Positions 10,303-24,038 of a DNA stretch of 64,000 nucleotides are shown here, in pieces. The number at the start of each line of letters is the position of its first letter. Positions within the stretch are counted from its first letter, which is position 1. The stretch lies in the NCBI RefSeq assembly GCF_041146395.1, contig NW_027182934.1, positions 339,501 to 403,500 of the forward strand. Reading direction: 5' to 3'. The DNA comes from Eulemur rufifrons (lineage: Eukaryota; Chordata; Mammalia; Primates; Lemuridae). A program made the translations under genes and the position numbers. The notes beneath the pieces were generated by a model. It saw only the letters and a program-made list of their open reading frames with translations, did not search any database and was not told the origin of the DNA.

Positions 10303-13300
10303 GGTTAACAGTTAGGATTAGGCTTAGGGGTTAGGGATATAGTGAAGGTTCAGTGTTAGGGTTAGGTTTAGGGTTCAGGGTTAGGGTTAGTTTTAGGGGT
10401 TATGGTTAGGGTTAGGTGTTAGGTTAGTGTCAGGGTTAGGTCTAGTCGTGAGGGTAAGGTTTAGGGTTAGCTTTAAGAGCTAGGGTTAGGTTTAATGGTT
10501 AGGATTAGGATTACGGTTAAAGGTTAGGGTAATGCTCAGGGGTTAGGGTGAAGGGTGAAGGGTTAGGGCTTTTGTTAGGCATAGCGTTGGGGTTAGAACT
10601 AAGGGTTCCTGTCAGTGTTAGGGTTGTAGGCAGCGTTACGGTTAGGCTTAGCGGTGGAGAATTAGGGTTAGGGATTAGGTGTTACAGTTATGACTAGGAG
10701 ATAGGGTTAGAATTATGGGATAGGGGATGTTCTCAGGGAATGGGTTATGCATTAACGTTACGTTAAGAGGTTAAAGTTAGGCTCACGGTGAGGTTTACGT
10801 GTTAAGGGGAGAAATAGGAACAGGGTTAGGTGCCATGTTCAGGGTTAGGGTTATCTGTTAAAGGTATCATTTATGCTTAGCGCACGGGCCCTGTCGGCAT
10901 TAGGCTGGGGGGAGGTTAGGGGGCTGGGATTGTCACCGGGAACCCACTGTATCGGACTCTGGGTATGGGCCCGTGGATTTCATGCAGGACACAGTGGTAG
11001 AGCCTCCTTTCACACATGGCACGGGAGGATTGCAGGCTTTCTAAACTCTAAGAAAGCAAGAAGTCTGAGAATTAGATTTAGGGTTAGGATTATGGTTAGG
11101 GTTCAGGATGAAGTGTAGTGTTATGGTGAGGGGATAGGGTTACAGATTAGGGTTACGGTTTAAGGTTACTGTTAGGTTTAACGGTTACAGTTCGTTTTGG
11201 GGTTGAGGTTTGCGGATAGGGTTAAGATGAGGGGTCAGGGTTTGGTACAGGGTTAGGGTTGTGTTCGGTTTAGGGTTGAAGATTAGGATTAGGGTTAGGA
11301 TTAAAGGTTAGCATGAGAGTTAACGGTTAAGATTAAGGTTAAGGGTTAGGGTTAGGGTTTAGGTTTAGGGTTAAGGGTTAGGGTTAGTTTTAGGGTTAGA
11401 GTTATGTGTTAGGGTTTGTGTTAGAGGTTAGGGTTAGGTTTACTGTTCGTGGTTAGAGTTACGTTTAAGGGTTAGCATTAGGGTTAGGGATTAGGTTTAG
11501 GGTAAGTGTTTAGAGTTAGTGTTGGGCTTTAGGCTCGGGGCTTAGGTTCAGGGTCAGAGGTTAGGGTTGGTGGTAGGGCTTAGATTTAGCGGTCAGTTTA
11601 AGGGCACAGGACCTGGTTAATCTACGGTGAGAGGGGTGTGGTCGGAGTCACCACAAAAGCACAACATCATTCCCTGGGCCTTGGGACAAAACCTACGTGC
11701 AGGACTCAGGCAGAGCCTCATCTCACACATGGCATGGCTGTATTGTAGGCTTGCTTCACTCTGGGAATGGAAGTAGTGTGAGAATTAGGGTTAGGTTTGG
11801 GGTTAGGGGTTTCGAGTTAGGGGTTAGGTTTCGAGTCAGGGTCAGGTGCTAGGGATTAGTGGTTAGGTTTAGAGTTAGTGTTAGGGGTTAGGTGTTAAGT
11901 CTGGGTTGGGGGCCAGGGTTAGGTTTAGGGTTGGGGTTAGCGTTAGGGTTAGGGGTTAGGGTTAAGGGATAGGGTTAGGGTTAAGGGTTAGGCTTAGGGT
12001 TAGGGTTCAGGGTTAGGGTTAAGGTTTAGGGTTAGAGTCAGGGTTAAGTGTTAGGGTGAGGCTTAACAGTTAGGGTTAGGGTTAGGGGGTTAGGAATAGG
12101 GTTAGGGTTAAGGGTTAGGTTTATGGTTCAGGTTTAAGGTTAGGATTAGGGGTTAGGGTTAGTGTTAACTGTAGGTCAGTGTTGGGGTTAGATCTCTAGG
12201 CATTAGCGTATAGGTTAGGGTTAGGGTTAAGTAGGGTTATGTTTAATGGTTAGGATTGGGATTAGCGTTAAGGGTTAGGGTTAAGCTTTAGGGGTTATGA
12301 CTAAGGATCAATGGTTAGGGTTATTTTTAGGCGTAGGGTTAGGGTAAGGGTTTTAGGGTTAGTGTTAGTGTTGTCGGTAGGGTTAAGGTTAGGGTTGGCG
12401 TTTCAGAATTAGGGATTAGGTGTTATGGTTATGGCTAGGAGTTAGGGTTAGAATTACGGTATAGGGCTTGTTCTCAGGGTGTCATGCATTATCGTTAAGA
12501 TAAGGGGTTAAGTTAGGGTTAGGGTGAGGTTTACGTGTTAAGGTGAGCAGTAGGATCAGGGTTAGGTGTTATGTTCTGGGTTAGGGTTATGGGTGTGGGG
12601 TAGGGTTTATGCTTAGGGCACGGGCCCTGTATGCACTAGGAGGCGAAGTTAGGGGTCTGTGATGGTCGCTGGGAGCCCACTCTATCGTACGCAGTGTATG
12701 GGCCTCTGGGTTTCATGCAGGACACTGTGGCAGAGCGGGCTTTCATGCATGGCTTAGTAGGATTGTAGGCTTTCAAAACTCTGAGAAAGCAAGTCTGAGA
12801 ATTAGATTTAGGGTTAGGATTACGGTACGGTTTAGGGATGAAGATTAGCGATAGGGTGAGGGCTTAGGGTTAGGGGTTAGGGTTAGGGTTAGGGTTGTTG
12901 GCAGGGTGAAGGTTAGGGTTGGCATTTTAGAATTAGGGATGAGGTGTTAGGGTTATGGCTAGGGGTTAGGATTAGAATTATGGGATAGGGCTTCTTCTCA
13001 GGGTGTTATGCATTAAGGTTAAGATAAGGGGATAAGTTAGGGTTACGGGGAGGTTTATGTTTTAAGGTGAGCAATAGGATCAGGGTCAGGTGCTATGTTC
13101 AGGGTGAGGGTTATCTGTTAGGGGTAGTGTTTATACTTAGCGTACAGGCCCTGTCTGCACTGGGCGGGAGGCTGGGGTTAGGGGGATGGGATTGTCCCCG
13201 GGAACCCACTCTATCATACGCTAGGTATGGGCTCCTGGTTTCATGCAAGAGAGAGCTGCAGAGCCCCCTTTTACTCACGGCATGGGAGGATTTTAGGCTT

Positions 13301-13736
13301 TCTAAACTCTAAGAAAGCAAGAAGTCCGAGAATTAGATTTAGGGGTAGGATTATGATAATGTTTAGGGTTAGGGTTAGTGTTAAGGTGGGGTCTTAGGGT
13401 TAGGGGTTAGGGTTAGAGGTTAGTGTTAGGTGTAACAGTTACAGTTAGGTTTATGGTTAAGTTTCAGGGTTAGGGTTAAGGTTTGGGTTTAGCGTTTGGC
13501 ACAGGGTTAGGCTTCAGTGTTAGCTTTATGGTTAAAGATTAGGATTAGGGTTAGTGTGAGGGTTAATGGTAAGGGTCAAGATTAAGGGTTAGGGTTGGGG
13601 TTAGGGTTAGGTTTAGGGTTAGGGCTTAGGGTTAGGGGATAGGATTAGGGTTAAGTGTTGGGCTTATGGTTAGGGTTAAAGTTTAGTGTTAGGGTTAATG
13701 TTTAGTGTTATGGTCCAGTTTAAGTGTTAGGGTGAG
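10303..13736 (+). repeat. Array unit 4
   Basis: Same four islands (A1 10873, B 11602, A2 12609, A3 13133). It carries A at unit position 1166, unlike both neighbours. Confidence 0.95.
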
Positions 13737-16700
13737 GGTTAACAGTTAGGATTAGGCTTAGGGGTTAGGGATATAGTGAAGGTTCAGTGTTAGGGTTAGG
13801 TTTAGGGTTCAGGGTTAGGGTTAGTTTTAGGGGTTATGGTTAGGGTTAGGTGTTAGGTTAGTGTCAGGGTTAGGTCTAGTCGTGAGGGTAAGGTTTAGGG
13901 TTAGCTTTAAGAGCTAGGGTTAGGTTTAATGGTTAGGATTAGGATTACGGTTAAAGGTTAGGGTAATGCTCAGGGGTTAGGGTGAAGGGTGAAGGGTTAG
14001 GGCTTTTGTTAGGCATAGCGTTGGGGTTAGAACTAAGGGTTCCTGTCAGTGTTAGGGTTGTAGGCAGCGTTACGGTTAGGCTTAGCGGTGGAGAATTAGG
14101 GTTAGGGATTAGGTGTTACAGTTATGACTAGGAGATAGGGTTAGAATTATGGGATAGGGGATGTTCTCAGGGAATGGGTTATGCATTAACGTTACGTTAA
14201 GAGGTTAAAGTTAGGCTCACGGTGAGGTTTACGTGTTAAGGGGAGAAATAGGAACAGGGTTAGGTGCCATGTTCAGGGTTAGGGTTATCTGTTAAAGGTA
14301 TCATTTATGCTTAGCGCACGGGCCCTGTCGGCATTAGGCTGGGGGGAGGTTAGGGGGCTGGGATTGTCACCGGGAACCCACTGTATCGGACTCTGGGTAT
14401 GGGCCCGTGGATTTCATGCAGGACACAGTGGTAGAGCCTCCTTTCACACATGGCACGGGAGGATTGCAGGCTTTCTAAACTCTAAGAAAGCAAGAAGTCT
14501 GAGAATTAGATTTAGGGTTAGGATTATGGTTAGGGTTCAGGATGAAGTGTAGTGTTATGGTGAGGGGATAGGGTTACAGATTAGGGTTACGGTTTAAGGT
14601 TACTGTTAGGTTTAACGGTTACAGTTCGTTTTGGGGTTGAGGTTTGCGGATAGGGTTAAGATGAGGGGTCAGGGTTTGGTACAGGGTTAGGGTTGTGTTC
14701 GGTTTAGGGTTGAAGATTAGGATTAGGGTTAGGATTAAAGGTTAGCATGAGAGTTAACGGTTAAGATTAAGGTTAAGGGTTAGGGTTAGGGTTTAGGTTT
14801 AGGGTTAAGGGTTAGGGTTAGTTTTAGGGTTAGAGTTATGTGTTAGGGTTTGTGTTAGAGGTTAGGGTTAGGTTTACTGTTCGTGGTTAGAGTTACGTTT
14901 AGGGGTTAGCATTAGGGTTAGGGATTAGGTTTAGGGTAAGTGTTTAGAGTTAGTGTTGGGCTTTAGGCTCGGGGCTTAGGTTCAGGGTCAGAGGTTAGGG
15001 TTGGTGGTAGGGCTTAGATTTAGCGGTCAGTTTAAGGGCACAGGACCTGGTTAATCTACGGTGAGAGGGGTGTGGTCGGAGTCACCACAAAAGCACAACA
15101 TCATTCCCTGGGCCTTGGGACAAAACCTACGTGCAGGACTCAGGCAGAGCCTCATCTCACACATGGCATGGCTGTATTGTAGGCTTGCTTCACTCTGGGA
15201 ATGGAAGTAGTGTGAGAATTAGGGTTAGGTTTGGGGTTAGGGGTTTCGAGTTAGGGGTTAGGTTTCGAGTCAGGGTCAGGTGCTAGGGATTAGTGGTTAG
15301 GTTTAGAGTTAGTGTTAGGGGTTAGGTGTTAAGTCTGGGTTGGGGGCCAGGGTTAGGTTTAGGGTTGGGGTTAGCGTTAGGGTTAGGGGTTAGGGTTAAG
15401 GGATAGGGTTAGGGTTAAGGGTTAGGCTTAGGGTTAGGGTTCAGGGTTAGGGTTAAGGTTTAGGGTTAGAGTCAGGGTTAAGTGTTAGGGTGAGGCTTAA
15501 CAGTTAGGGTTAGGGTTAGGGGGTTAGGAATAGGGTTAGGGTTAAGGGTTAGGTTTATGGTTCAGGTTTAAGGTTAGGATTAGGGGTTAGGGTTAGTGTT
15601 AACTGTAGGTCAGTGTTGGGGTTAGATCTCTAGGCATTAGCGTATAGGTTAGGGTTAGGGTTAAGTAGGGTTATGTTTAATGGTTAGGATTGGGATTAGC
15701 GTTAAGGGTTAGGGTTAAGCTTTAGGGGTTATGACTAAGGATCAATGGTTAGGGTTATTTTTAGGCGTAGGGTTAGGGTAAGGGTTTTAGGGTTAGTGTT
15801 AGTGTTGTCGGTAGGGTTAAGGTTAGGGTTGGCGTTTCAGAATTAGGGATTAGGTGTTATGGTTATGGCTAGGAGTTAGGGTTAGAATTACGGTATAGGG
15901 CTTGTTCTCAGGGTGTCATGCATTATCGTTAAGATAAGGGGTTAAGTTAGGGTTAGGGTGAGGTTTACGTGTTAAGGTGAGCAGTAGGATCAGGGTTAGG
16001 TGTTATGTTCTGGGTTAGGGTTATGGGTGTGGGGTAGGGTTTATGCTTAGGGCACGGGCCCTGTATGCACTAGGAGGCGAAGTTAGGGGTCTGTGATGGT
16101 CGCTGGGAGCCCACTCTATCGTACGCAGTGTATGGGCCTCTGGGTTTCATGCAGGACACTGTGGCAGAGCGGGCTTTCATGCATGGCTTAGTAGGATTGT
16201 AGGCTTTCAAAACTCTGAGAAAGCAAGTCTGAGAATTAGATTTAGGGTTAGGATTACGGTACGGTTTAGGGATGAAGATTAGCGATAGGGTGAGGGCTTA
16301 GGGTTAGGGGTTAGGGTTAGGGTTAGGGTTGTTGGCAGGGTGAAGGTTAGGGTTGGCATTTTAGAATTAGGGATGAGGTGTTAGGGTTATGGCTAGGGGT
16401 TAGGATTAGAATTATGGGATAGGGCTTCTTCTCAGGGTGTTATGCATTAAGGTTAAGATAAGGGGATAAGTTAGGGTTACGGGGAGGTTTATGTTTTAAG
16501 GTGAGCAATAGGATCAGGGTCAGGTGCTATGTTCAGGGTGAGGGTTATCTGTTAGGGGTAGTGTTTATACTTAGCGTACAGGCCCTGTCTGCACTGGGCG
16601 GGAGGCTGGGGTTAGGGGGATGGGATTGTCCCCGGGAACCCACTCTATCATACGCTAGGTATGGGCTCCTGGTTTCATGCAAGAGAGAGCTGCAGAGCCC

Positions 16701-17170
16701 CCTTTTACTCACGGCATGGGAGGATTTTAGGCTTTCTAAACTCTAAGAAAGCAAGAAGTCCGAGAATTAGATTTAGGGGTAGGATTATGATAATGTTTAG
16801 GGTTAGGGTTAGTGTTAAGGTGGGGTCTTAGGGTTAGGGGTTAGGGTTAGAGGTTAGTGTTAGGTGTAACAGTTACAGTTAGGTTTATGGTTAAGTTTCA
16901 GGGTTAGGGTTAAGGTTTGGGTTTAGCGTTTGGCACAGGGTTAGGCTTCAGTGTTAGCTTTATGGTTAAAGATTAGGATTAGGGTTAGTGTGAGGGTTAA
17001 TGGTAAGGGTCAAGATTAAGGGTTAGGGTTGGGGTTAGGGTTAGGTTTAGGGTTAGGGCTTAGGGTTAGGGGATAGGATTAGGGTTAAGTGTTGGGCTTA
17101 TGGTTAGGGTTAAAGTTTAGTGTTAGGGTTAATGTTTAGTGTTATGGTCCAGTTTAAGTGTTAGGGTGAG
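13737..17170 (+). repeat. Array unit 5
   Basis: Same four islands (A1 14307, B 15036, A2 16043, A3 16567). It carries G at unit position 1166; both neighbours carry A. Confidence 0.95.
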
Positions 17171-20100
17171 GGTTAACAGTTAGGATTAGGCTTAGGGGTT
17201 AGGGATATAGTGAAGGTTCAGTGTTAGGGTTAGGTTTAGGGTTCAGGGTTAGGGTTAGTTTTAGGGGTTATGGTTAGGGTTAGGTGTTAGGTTAGTGTCA
17301 GGGTTAGGTCTAGTCGTGAGGGTAAGGTTTAGGGTTAGCTTTAAGAGCTAGGGTTAGGTTTAATGGTTAGGATTAGGATTACGGTTAAAGGTTAGGGTAA
17401 TGCTCAGGGGTTAGGGTGAAGGGTGAAGGGTTAGGGCTTTTGTTAGGCATAGCGTTGGGGTTAGAACTAAGGGTTCCTGTCAGTGTTAGGGTTGTAGGCA
17501 GCGTTACGGTTAGGCTTAGCGGTGGAGAATTAGGGTTAGGGATTAGGTGTTACAGTTATGACTAGGAGATAGGGTTAGAATTATGGGATAGGGGATGTTC
17601 TCAGGGAATGGGTTATGCATTAACGTTACGTTAAGAGGTTAAAGTTAGGCTCACGGTGAGGTTTACGTGTTAAGGGGAGAAATAGGAACAGGGTTAGGTG
17701 CCATGTTCAGGGTTAGGGTTATCTGTTAAAGGTATCATTTATGCTTAGCGCACGGGCCCTGTCGGCATTAGGCTGGGGGGAGGTTAGGGGGCTGGGATTG
17801 TCACCGGGAACCCACTGTATCGGACTCTGGGTATGGGCCCGTGGATTTCATGCAGGACACAGTGGTAGAGCCTCCTTTCACACATGGCACGGGAGGATTG
17901 CAGGCTTTCTAAACTCTAAGAAAGCAAGAAGTCTGAGAATTAGATTTAGGGTTAGGATTATGGTTAGGGTTCAGGATGAAGTGTAGTGTTATGGTGAGGG
18001 GATAGGGTTACAGATTAGGGTTACGGTTTAAGGTTACTGTTAGGTTTAACGGTTACAGTTCGTTTTGGGGTTGAGGTTTGCGGATAGGGTTAAGATGAGG
18101 GGTCAGGGTTTGGTACAGGGTTAGGGTTGTGTTCGGTTTAGGGTTGAAGATTAGGATTAGGGTTAGGATTAAAGGTTAGCATGAGAGTTAACGGTTAAGA
18201 TTAAGGTTAAGGGTTAGGGTTAGGGTTTAGGTTTAGGGTTAAGGGTTAGGGTTAGTTTTAGGGTTAGAGTCATGTGTTAGGGTTTGTGTTAGAGGTTAGG
18301 GTTAGGTTTACTGTTCGTGGTTAGAGTTACGTTTAAGGGTTAGCATTAGGGTTAGGGATTAGGTTTAGGGTAAGTGTTTAGAGTTAGTGTTGGGCTTTAG
18401 GCTCGGGGCTTAGGTTCAGGGTCAGAGGTTAGGGTTGGTGGTAGGGCTTAGATTTAGCGGTCAGTTTAAGGGCACAGGACCTGGTTAATCTACGGTGAGA
18501 GGGGTGTGGTCGGAGTCACCACAAAAGCACAACATCATTCCCTGGGCCTTGGGACAAAACCTACGTGCAGGACTCAGGCAGAGCCTCATCTCACACATGG
18601 CATGGCTGTATTGTAGGCTTGCTTCACTCTGGGAATGGAAGTAGTGTGAGAATTAGGGTTAGGTTTGGGGTTAGGGGTTTCGAGTTAGGGGTTAGGTTTC
18701 GAGTCAGGGTCAGGTGCTAGGGATTAGTGGTTAGGTTTAGAGTTAGTGTTAGGGGTTAGGTGTTAAGTCTGGGTTGGGGGCCAGGGTTAGGTTTAGGGTT
18801 GGGGTTAGCGTTAGGGTTAGGGGTTAGGGTTAAGGGATAGGGTTAGGGTTAAGGGTTAGGCTTAGGGTTAGGGTTCAGGGTTAGGGTTAAGGTTTAGGGT
18901 TAGAGTCAGGGTTAAGTGTCAGGGTGAGGCTTAACAGTTAGGGTTAGGGTTAGGGGGTTAGGAATAGGGTTAGGGTTAAGGGTTAGGTTTATGGTTCAGG
19001 TTTAAGGTTAGGATTAGGGGTTAGGGTTAGTGTTAACTGTAGGTCAGTGTTGGGGTTAGATCTCTAGGCATTAGCGTATAGGTTAGGGTTAGGGTTAAGT
19101 AGGGTTATGTTTAATGGTTAGGATTGGGATTAGCGTTAAGGGTTAGGGTTAAGCTTTAGGGGTTATGACTAAGGATCAATGGTTAGGGTTATTTTTAGGC
19201 GTAGGGTTAGGGTAAGGGTTTTAGGGTTAGTGTTAGTGTTGTCGGTAGGGTTAAGGTTAGGGTTGGCGTTTCAGAATTAGGGATTAGGTGTTATGGTTAT
19301 GGCTAGGAGTTAGGGTTAGAATTACGGTATAGGGCTTGTTCTCAGGGTGTCATGCATTATCGTTAAGATAAGGGGTTAAGTTAGGGTTAGGGTGAGGTTT
19401 ACGTGTTAAGGTGAGCAGTAGGATCAGGGTTAGGTGTTATGTTCTGGGTTAGGGTTATGGGTGTGGGGTAGGGTTTATGCTTAGGGCACGGGCCCTGTAT
19501 GCACTAGGAGGCGAAGTTAGGGGTCTGTGATGGTCGCTGGGAGCCCACTCTATCGTACGCAGTGTATGGGCCTCTGGGTTTCATGCAGGACACTGTGGCA
19601 GAGCGGGCTTTCATGCATGGCTTAGTAGGATTGTAGGCTTTCAAAACTCTGAGAAAGCAAGTCTGAGAATTAGATTTAGGGTTAGGATTACGGTACGGTT
19701 TAGGGATGAAGATTAGCGATAGGGTGAGGGCTTAGGGTTAGGGGTTAGGGTTAGGGTTAGGGTTGTTGGCAGGGTGAAGGTTAGGGTTGGCATTTTAGAA
19801 TTAGGGATGAGGTGTTAGGGTTATGGCTAGGGGTTAGGATTAGAATTATGGGATAGGGCTTCTTCTCAGGGTGTTATGCATTAAGGTTAAGATAAGGGGA
19901 TAAGTTAGGGTTACGGGGAGGTTTATGTTTTAAGGTGAGCAATAGGATCAGGGTCAGGTGCTATGTTCAGGGTGAGGGTTATCTGTTAGGGGTAGTGTTT
20001 ATACTTAGCGTACAGGCCCTGTCTGCACTGGGCGGGAGGCTGGGGTTAGGGGGATGGGATTGTCCCCGGGAACCCACTCTATCATACGCTAGGTATGGGC

Positions 20101-20604
20101 TCCTGGTTTCATGCAAGAGAGAGCTGCAGAGCCCCCTTTTACTCACGGCATGGGAGGATTTTAGGCTTTCTAAACTCTAAGAAAGCAAGAAGTCCGAGAA
20201 TTAGATTTAGGGGTAGGATTATGATAATGTTTAGGGTTAGGGTTAGTGTTAAGGTGGGGTCTTAGGGTTAGGGGTTAGGGTTAGAGGTTAGTGTTAGGTG
20301 TAACAGTTACAGTTAGGTTTATGGTTAAGTTTCAGGGTTAGGGTTAAGGTTTGGGTTTAGCGTTTGGCACAGGGTTAGGCTTCAGTGTTAGCTTTATGGT
20401 TAAAGATTAGGATTAGGGTTAGTGTGAGGGTTAATGGTAAGGGTCAAGATTAAGGGTTAGGGTTGGGGTTAGGGTTAGGTTTAGGGTTAGGGCTTAGGGT
20501 TAGGGGATAGGATTAGGGTTAAGTGTTGGGCTTATGGTTAGGGTTAAAGTTTAGTGTTAGGGTTAATGTTTAGTGTTATGGTCCAGTTTAAGTGTTAGGG
20601 TGAG
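17171..20604 (+). repeat. Array unit 6
   Basis: Same four islands (A1 17741, B 18470, A2 19477, A3 20001). This is the first copy with C at unit position 1101 (18271) and C at 1750 (18920), opening a block of copies that share these states. It has A at 1166. Confidence 0.95.
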
Positions 20605-23600
20605 GGTTAACAGTTAGGATTAGGCTTAGGGGTTAGGGATATAGTGAAGGTTCAGTGTTAGGGTTAGGTTTAGGGTTCAGGGTTAGGGTTAGTTTTAGGG
20701 GTTATGGTTAGGGTTAGGTGTTAGGTTAGTGTCAGGGTTAGGTCTAGTCGTGAGGGTAAGGTTTAGGGTTAGCTTTAAGAGCTAGGGTTAGGTTTAATGG
20801 TTAGGATTAGGATTACGGTTAAAGGTTAGGGTAATGCTCAGGGGTTAGGGTGAAGGGTGAAGGGTTAGGGCTTTTGTTAGGCATAGCGTTGGGGTTAGAA
20901 CTAAGGGTTCCTGTCAGTGTTAGGGTTGTAGGCAGCGTTACGGTTAGGCTTAGCGGTGGAGAATTAGGGTTAGGGATTAGGTGTTACAGTTATGACTAGG
21001 AGATAGGGTTAGAATTATGGGATAGGGGATGTTCTCAGGGAATGGGTTATGCATTAACGTTACGTTAAGAGGTTAAAGTTAGGCTCACGGTGAGGTTTAC
21101 GTGTTAAGGGGAGAAATAGGAACAGGGTTAGGTGCCATGTTCAGGGTTAGGGTTATCTGTTAAAGGTATCATTTATGCTTAGCGCACGGGCCCTGTCGGC
21201 ATTAGGCTGGGGGGAGGTTAGGGGGCTGGGATTGTCACCGGGAACCCACTGTATCGGACTCTGGGTATGGGCCCGTGGATTTCATGCAGGACACAGTGGT
21301 AGAGCCTCCTTTCACACATGGCACGGGAGGATTGCAGGCTTTCTAAACTCTAAGAAAGCAAGAAGTCTGAGAATTAGATTTAGGGTTAGGATTATGGTTA
21401 GGGTTCAGGATGAAGTGTAGTGTTATGGTGAGGGGATAGGGTTACAGATTAGGGTTACGGTTTAAGGTTACTGTTAGGTTTAACGGTTACAGTTCGTTTT
21501 GGGGTTGAGGTTTGCGGATAGGGTTAAGATGAGGGGTCAGGGTTTGGTACAGGGTTAGGGTTGTGTTCGGTTTAGGGTTGAAGATTAGGATTAGGGTTAG
21601 GATTAAAGGTTAGCATGAGAGTTAACGGTTAAGATTAAGGTTAAGGGTTAGGGTTAGGGTTTAGGTTTAGGGTTAAGGGTTAGGGTTAGTTTTAGGGTTA
21701 GAGTCATGTGTTAGGGTTTGTGTTAGAGGTTAGGGTTAGGTTTACTGTTCGTGGTTAGAGTTACGTTTAAGGGTTAGCATTAGGGTTAGGGATTAGGTTT
21801 AGGGTAAGTGTTTAGAGTTAGTGTTGGGCTTTAGGCTCGGGGCTTAGGTTCAGGGTCAGAGGTTAGGGTTGGTGGTAGGGCTTAGATTTAGCGGTCAGTT
21901 TAAGGGCACAGGACCTGGTTAATCTACGGTGAGAGGGGTGTGGTCGGAGTCACCACAAAAGCACAACATCATTCCCTGGGCCTTGGGACAAAACCTACGT
22001 GCAGGACTCAGGCAGAGCCTCATCTCACACATGGCATGGCTGTATTGTAGGCTTGCTTCACTCTGGGAATGGAAGTAGTGTGAGAATTAGGGTTAGGTTT
22101 GGGGTTAGGGGTTTCGAGTTAGGGGTTAGGTTTCGAGTCAGGGTCAGGTGCTAGGGATTAGTGGTTAGGTTTAGAGTTAGTGTTAGGGGTTAGGTGTTAA
22201 GTCTGGGTTGGGGGCCAGGGTTAGGTTTAGGGTTGGGGTTAGCGTTAGGGTTAGGGGTTAGGGTTAAGGGATAGGGTTAGGGTTAAGGGTTAGGCTTAGG
22301 GTTAGGGTTCAGGGTTAGGGTTAAGGTTTAGGGTTAGAGTCAGGGTTAAGTGTCAGGGTGAGGCTTAACAGTTAGGGTTAGGGTTAGGGGGTTAGGAATA
22401 GGGTTAGGGTTAAGGGTTAGGTTTATGGTTCAGGTTTAAGGTTAGGATTAGGGGTTAGGGTTAGTGTTAACTGTAGGTCAGTGTTGGGGTTAGATCTCTA
22501 GGCATTAGCGTATAGGTTAGGGTTAGGGTTAAGTAGGGTTATGTTTAATGGTTAGGATTGGGATTAGCGTTAAGGGTTAGGGTTAAGCTTTAGGGGTTAT
22601 GACTAAGGATCAATGGTTAGGGTTATTTTTAGGCGTAGGGTTAGGGTAAGGGTTTTAGGGTTAGTGTTAGTGTTGTCGGTAGGGTTAAGGTTAGGGTTGG
22701 CGTTTCAGAATTAGGGATTAGGTGTTATGGTTATGGCTAGGAGTTAGGGTTAGAATTACGGTATAGGGCTTGTTCTCAGGGTGTCATGCATTATCGTTAA
22801 GATAAGGGGTTAAGTTAGGGTTAGGGTGAGGTTTACGTGTTAAGGTGAGCAGTAGGATCAGGGTTAGGTGTTATGTTCTGGGTTAGGGTTATGGGTGTGG
22901 GGTAGGGTTTATGCTTAGGGCACGGGCCCTGTATGCACTAGGAGGCGAAGTTAGGGGTCTGTGATGGTCGCTGGGAGCCCACTCTATCGTACGCAGTGTA
23001 TGGGCCTCTGGGTTTCATGCAGGACACTGTGGCAGAGCGGGCTTTCATGCATGGCTTAGTAGGATTGTAGGCTTTCAAAACTCTGAGAAAGCAAGTCTGA
23101 GAATTAGATTTAGGGTTAGGATTACGGTACGGTTTAGGGATGAAGATTAGCGATAGGGTGAGGGCTTAGGGTTAGGGGTTAGGGTTAGGGTTAGGGTTGT
23201 TGGCAGGGTGAAGGTTAGGGTTGGCATTTTAGAATTAGGGATGAGGTGTTAGGGTTATGGCTAGGGGTTAGGATTAGAATTATGGGATAGGGCTTCTTCT
23301 CAGGGTGTTATGCATTAAGGTTAAGATAAGGGGATAAGTTAGGGTTACGGGGAGGTTTATGTTTTAAGGTGAGCAATAGGATCAGGGTCAGGTGCTATGT
23401 TCAGGGTGAGGGTTATCTGTTAGGGGTAGTGTTTATACTTAGCGTACAGGCCCTGTCTGCACTGGGCGGGAGGCTGGGGTTAGGGGGATGGGATTGTCCC
23501 CGGGAACCCACTCTATCATACGCTAGGTATGGGCTCCTGGTTTCATGCAAGAGAGAGCTGCAGAGCCCCCTTTTACTCACGGCATGGGAGGATTTTAGGC

Positions 23601-24038
23601 TTTCTAAACTCTAAGAAAGCAAGAAGTCCGAGAATTAGATTTAGGGGTAGGATTATGATAATGTTTAGGGTTAGGGTTAGTGTTAAGGTGGGGTCTTAGG
23701 GTTAGGGGTTAGGGTTAGAGGTTAGTGTTAGGTGTAACAGTTACAGTTAGGTTTATGGTTAAGTTTCAGGGTTAGGGTTAAGGTTTGGGTTTAGCGTTTG
23801 GCACAGGGTTAGGCTTCAGTGTTAGCTTTATGGTTAAAGATTAGGATTAGGGTTAGTGTGAGGGTTAATGGTAAGGGTCAAGATTAAGGGTTAGGGTTGG
23901 GGTTAGGGTTAGGTTTAGGGTTAGGGCTTAGGGTTAGGGGATAGGATTAGGGTTAAGTGTTGGGCTTATGGTTAGGGTTAAAGTTTAGTGTTAGGGTTAA
24001 TGTTTAGTGTTATGGTCCAGTTTAAGTGTTAGGGTGAG
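20605..24038 (+). repeat. Array unit 7
   Basis: Same four islands (A1 21175, B 21904, A2 22911, A3 23435). It is identical to unit 6 at every variable site I found: C at 1101, A at 1166, C at 1750. Confidence 0.95.
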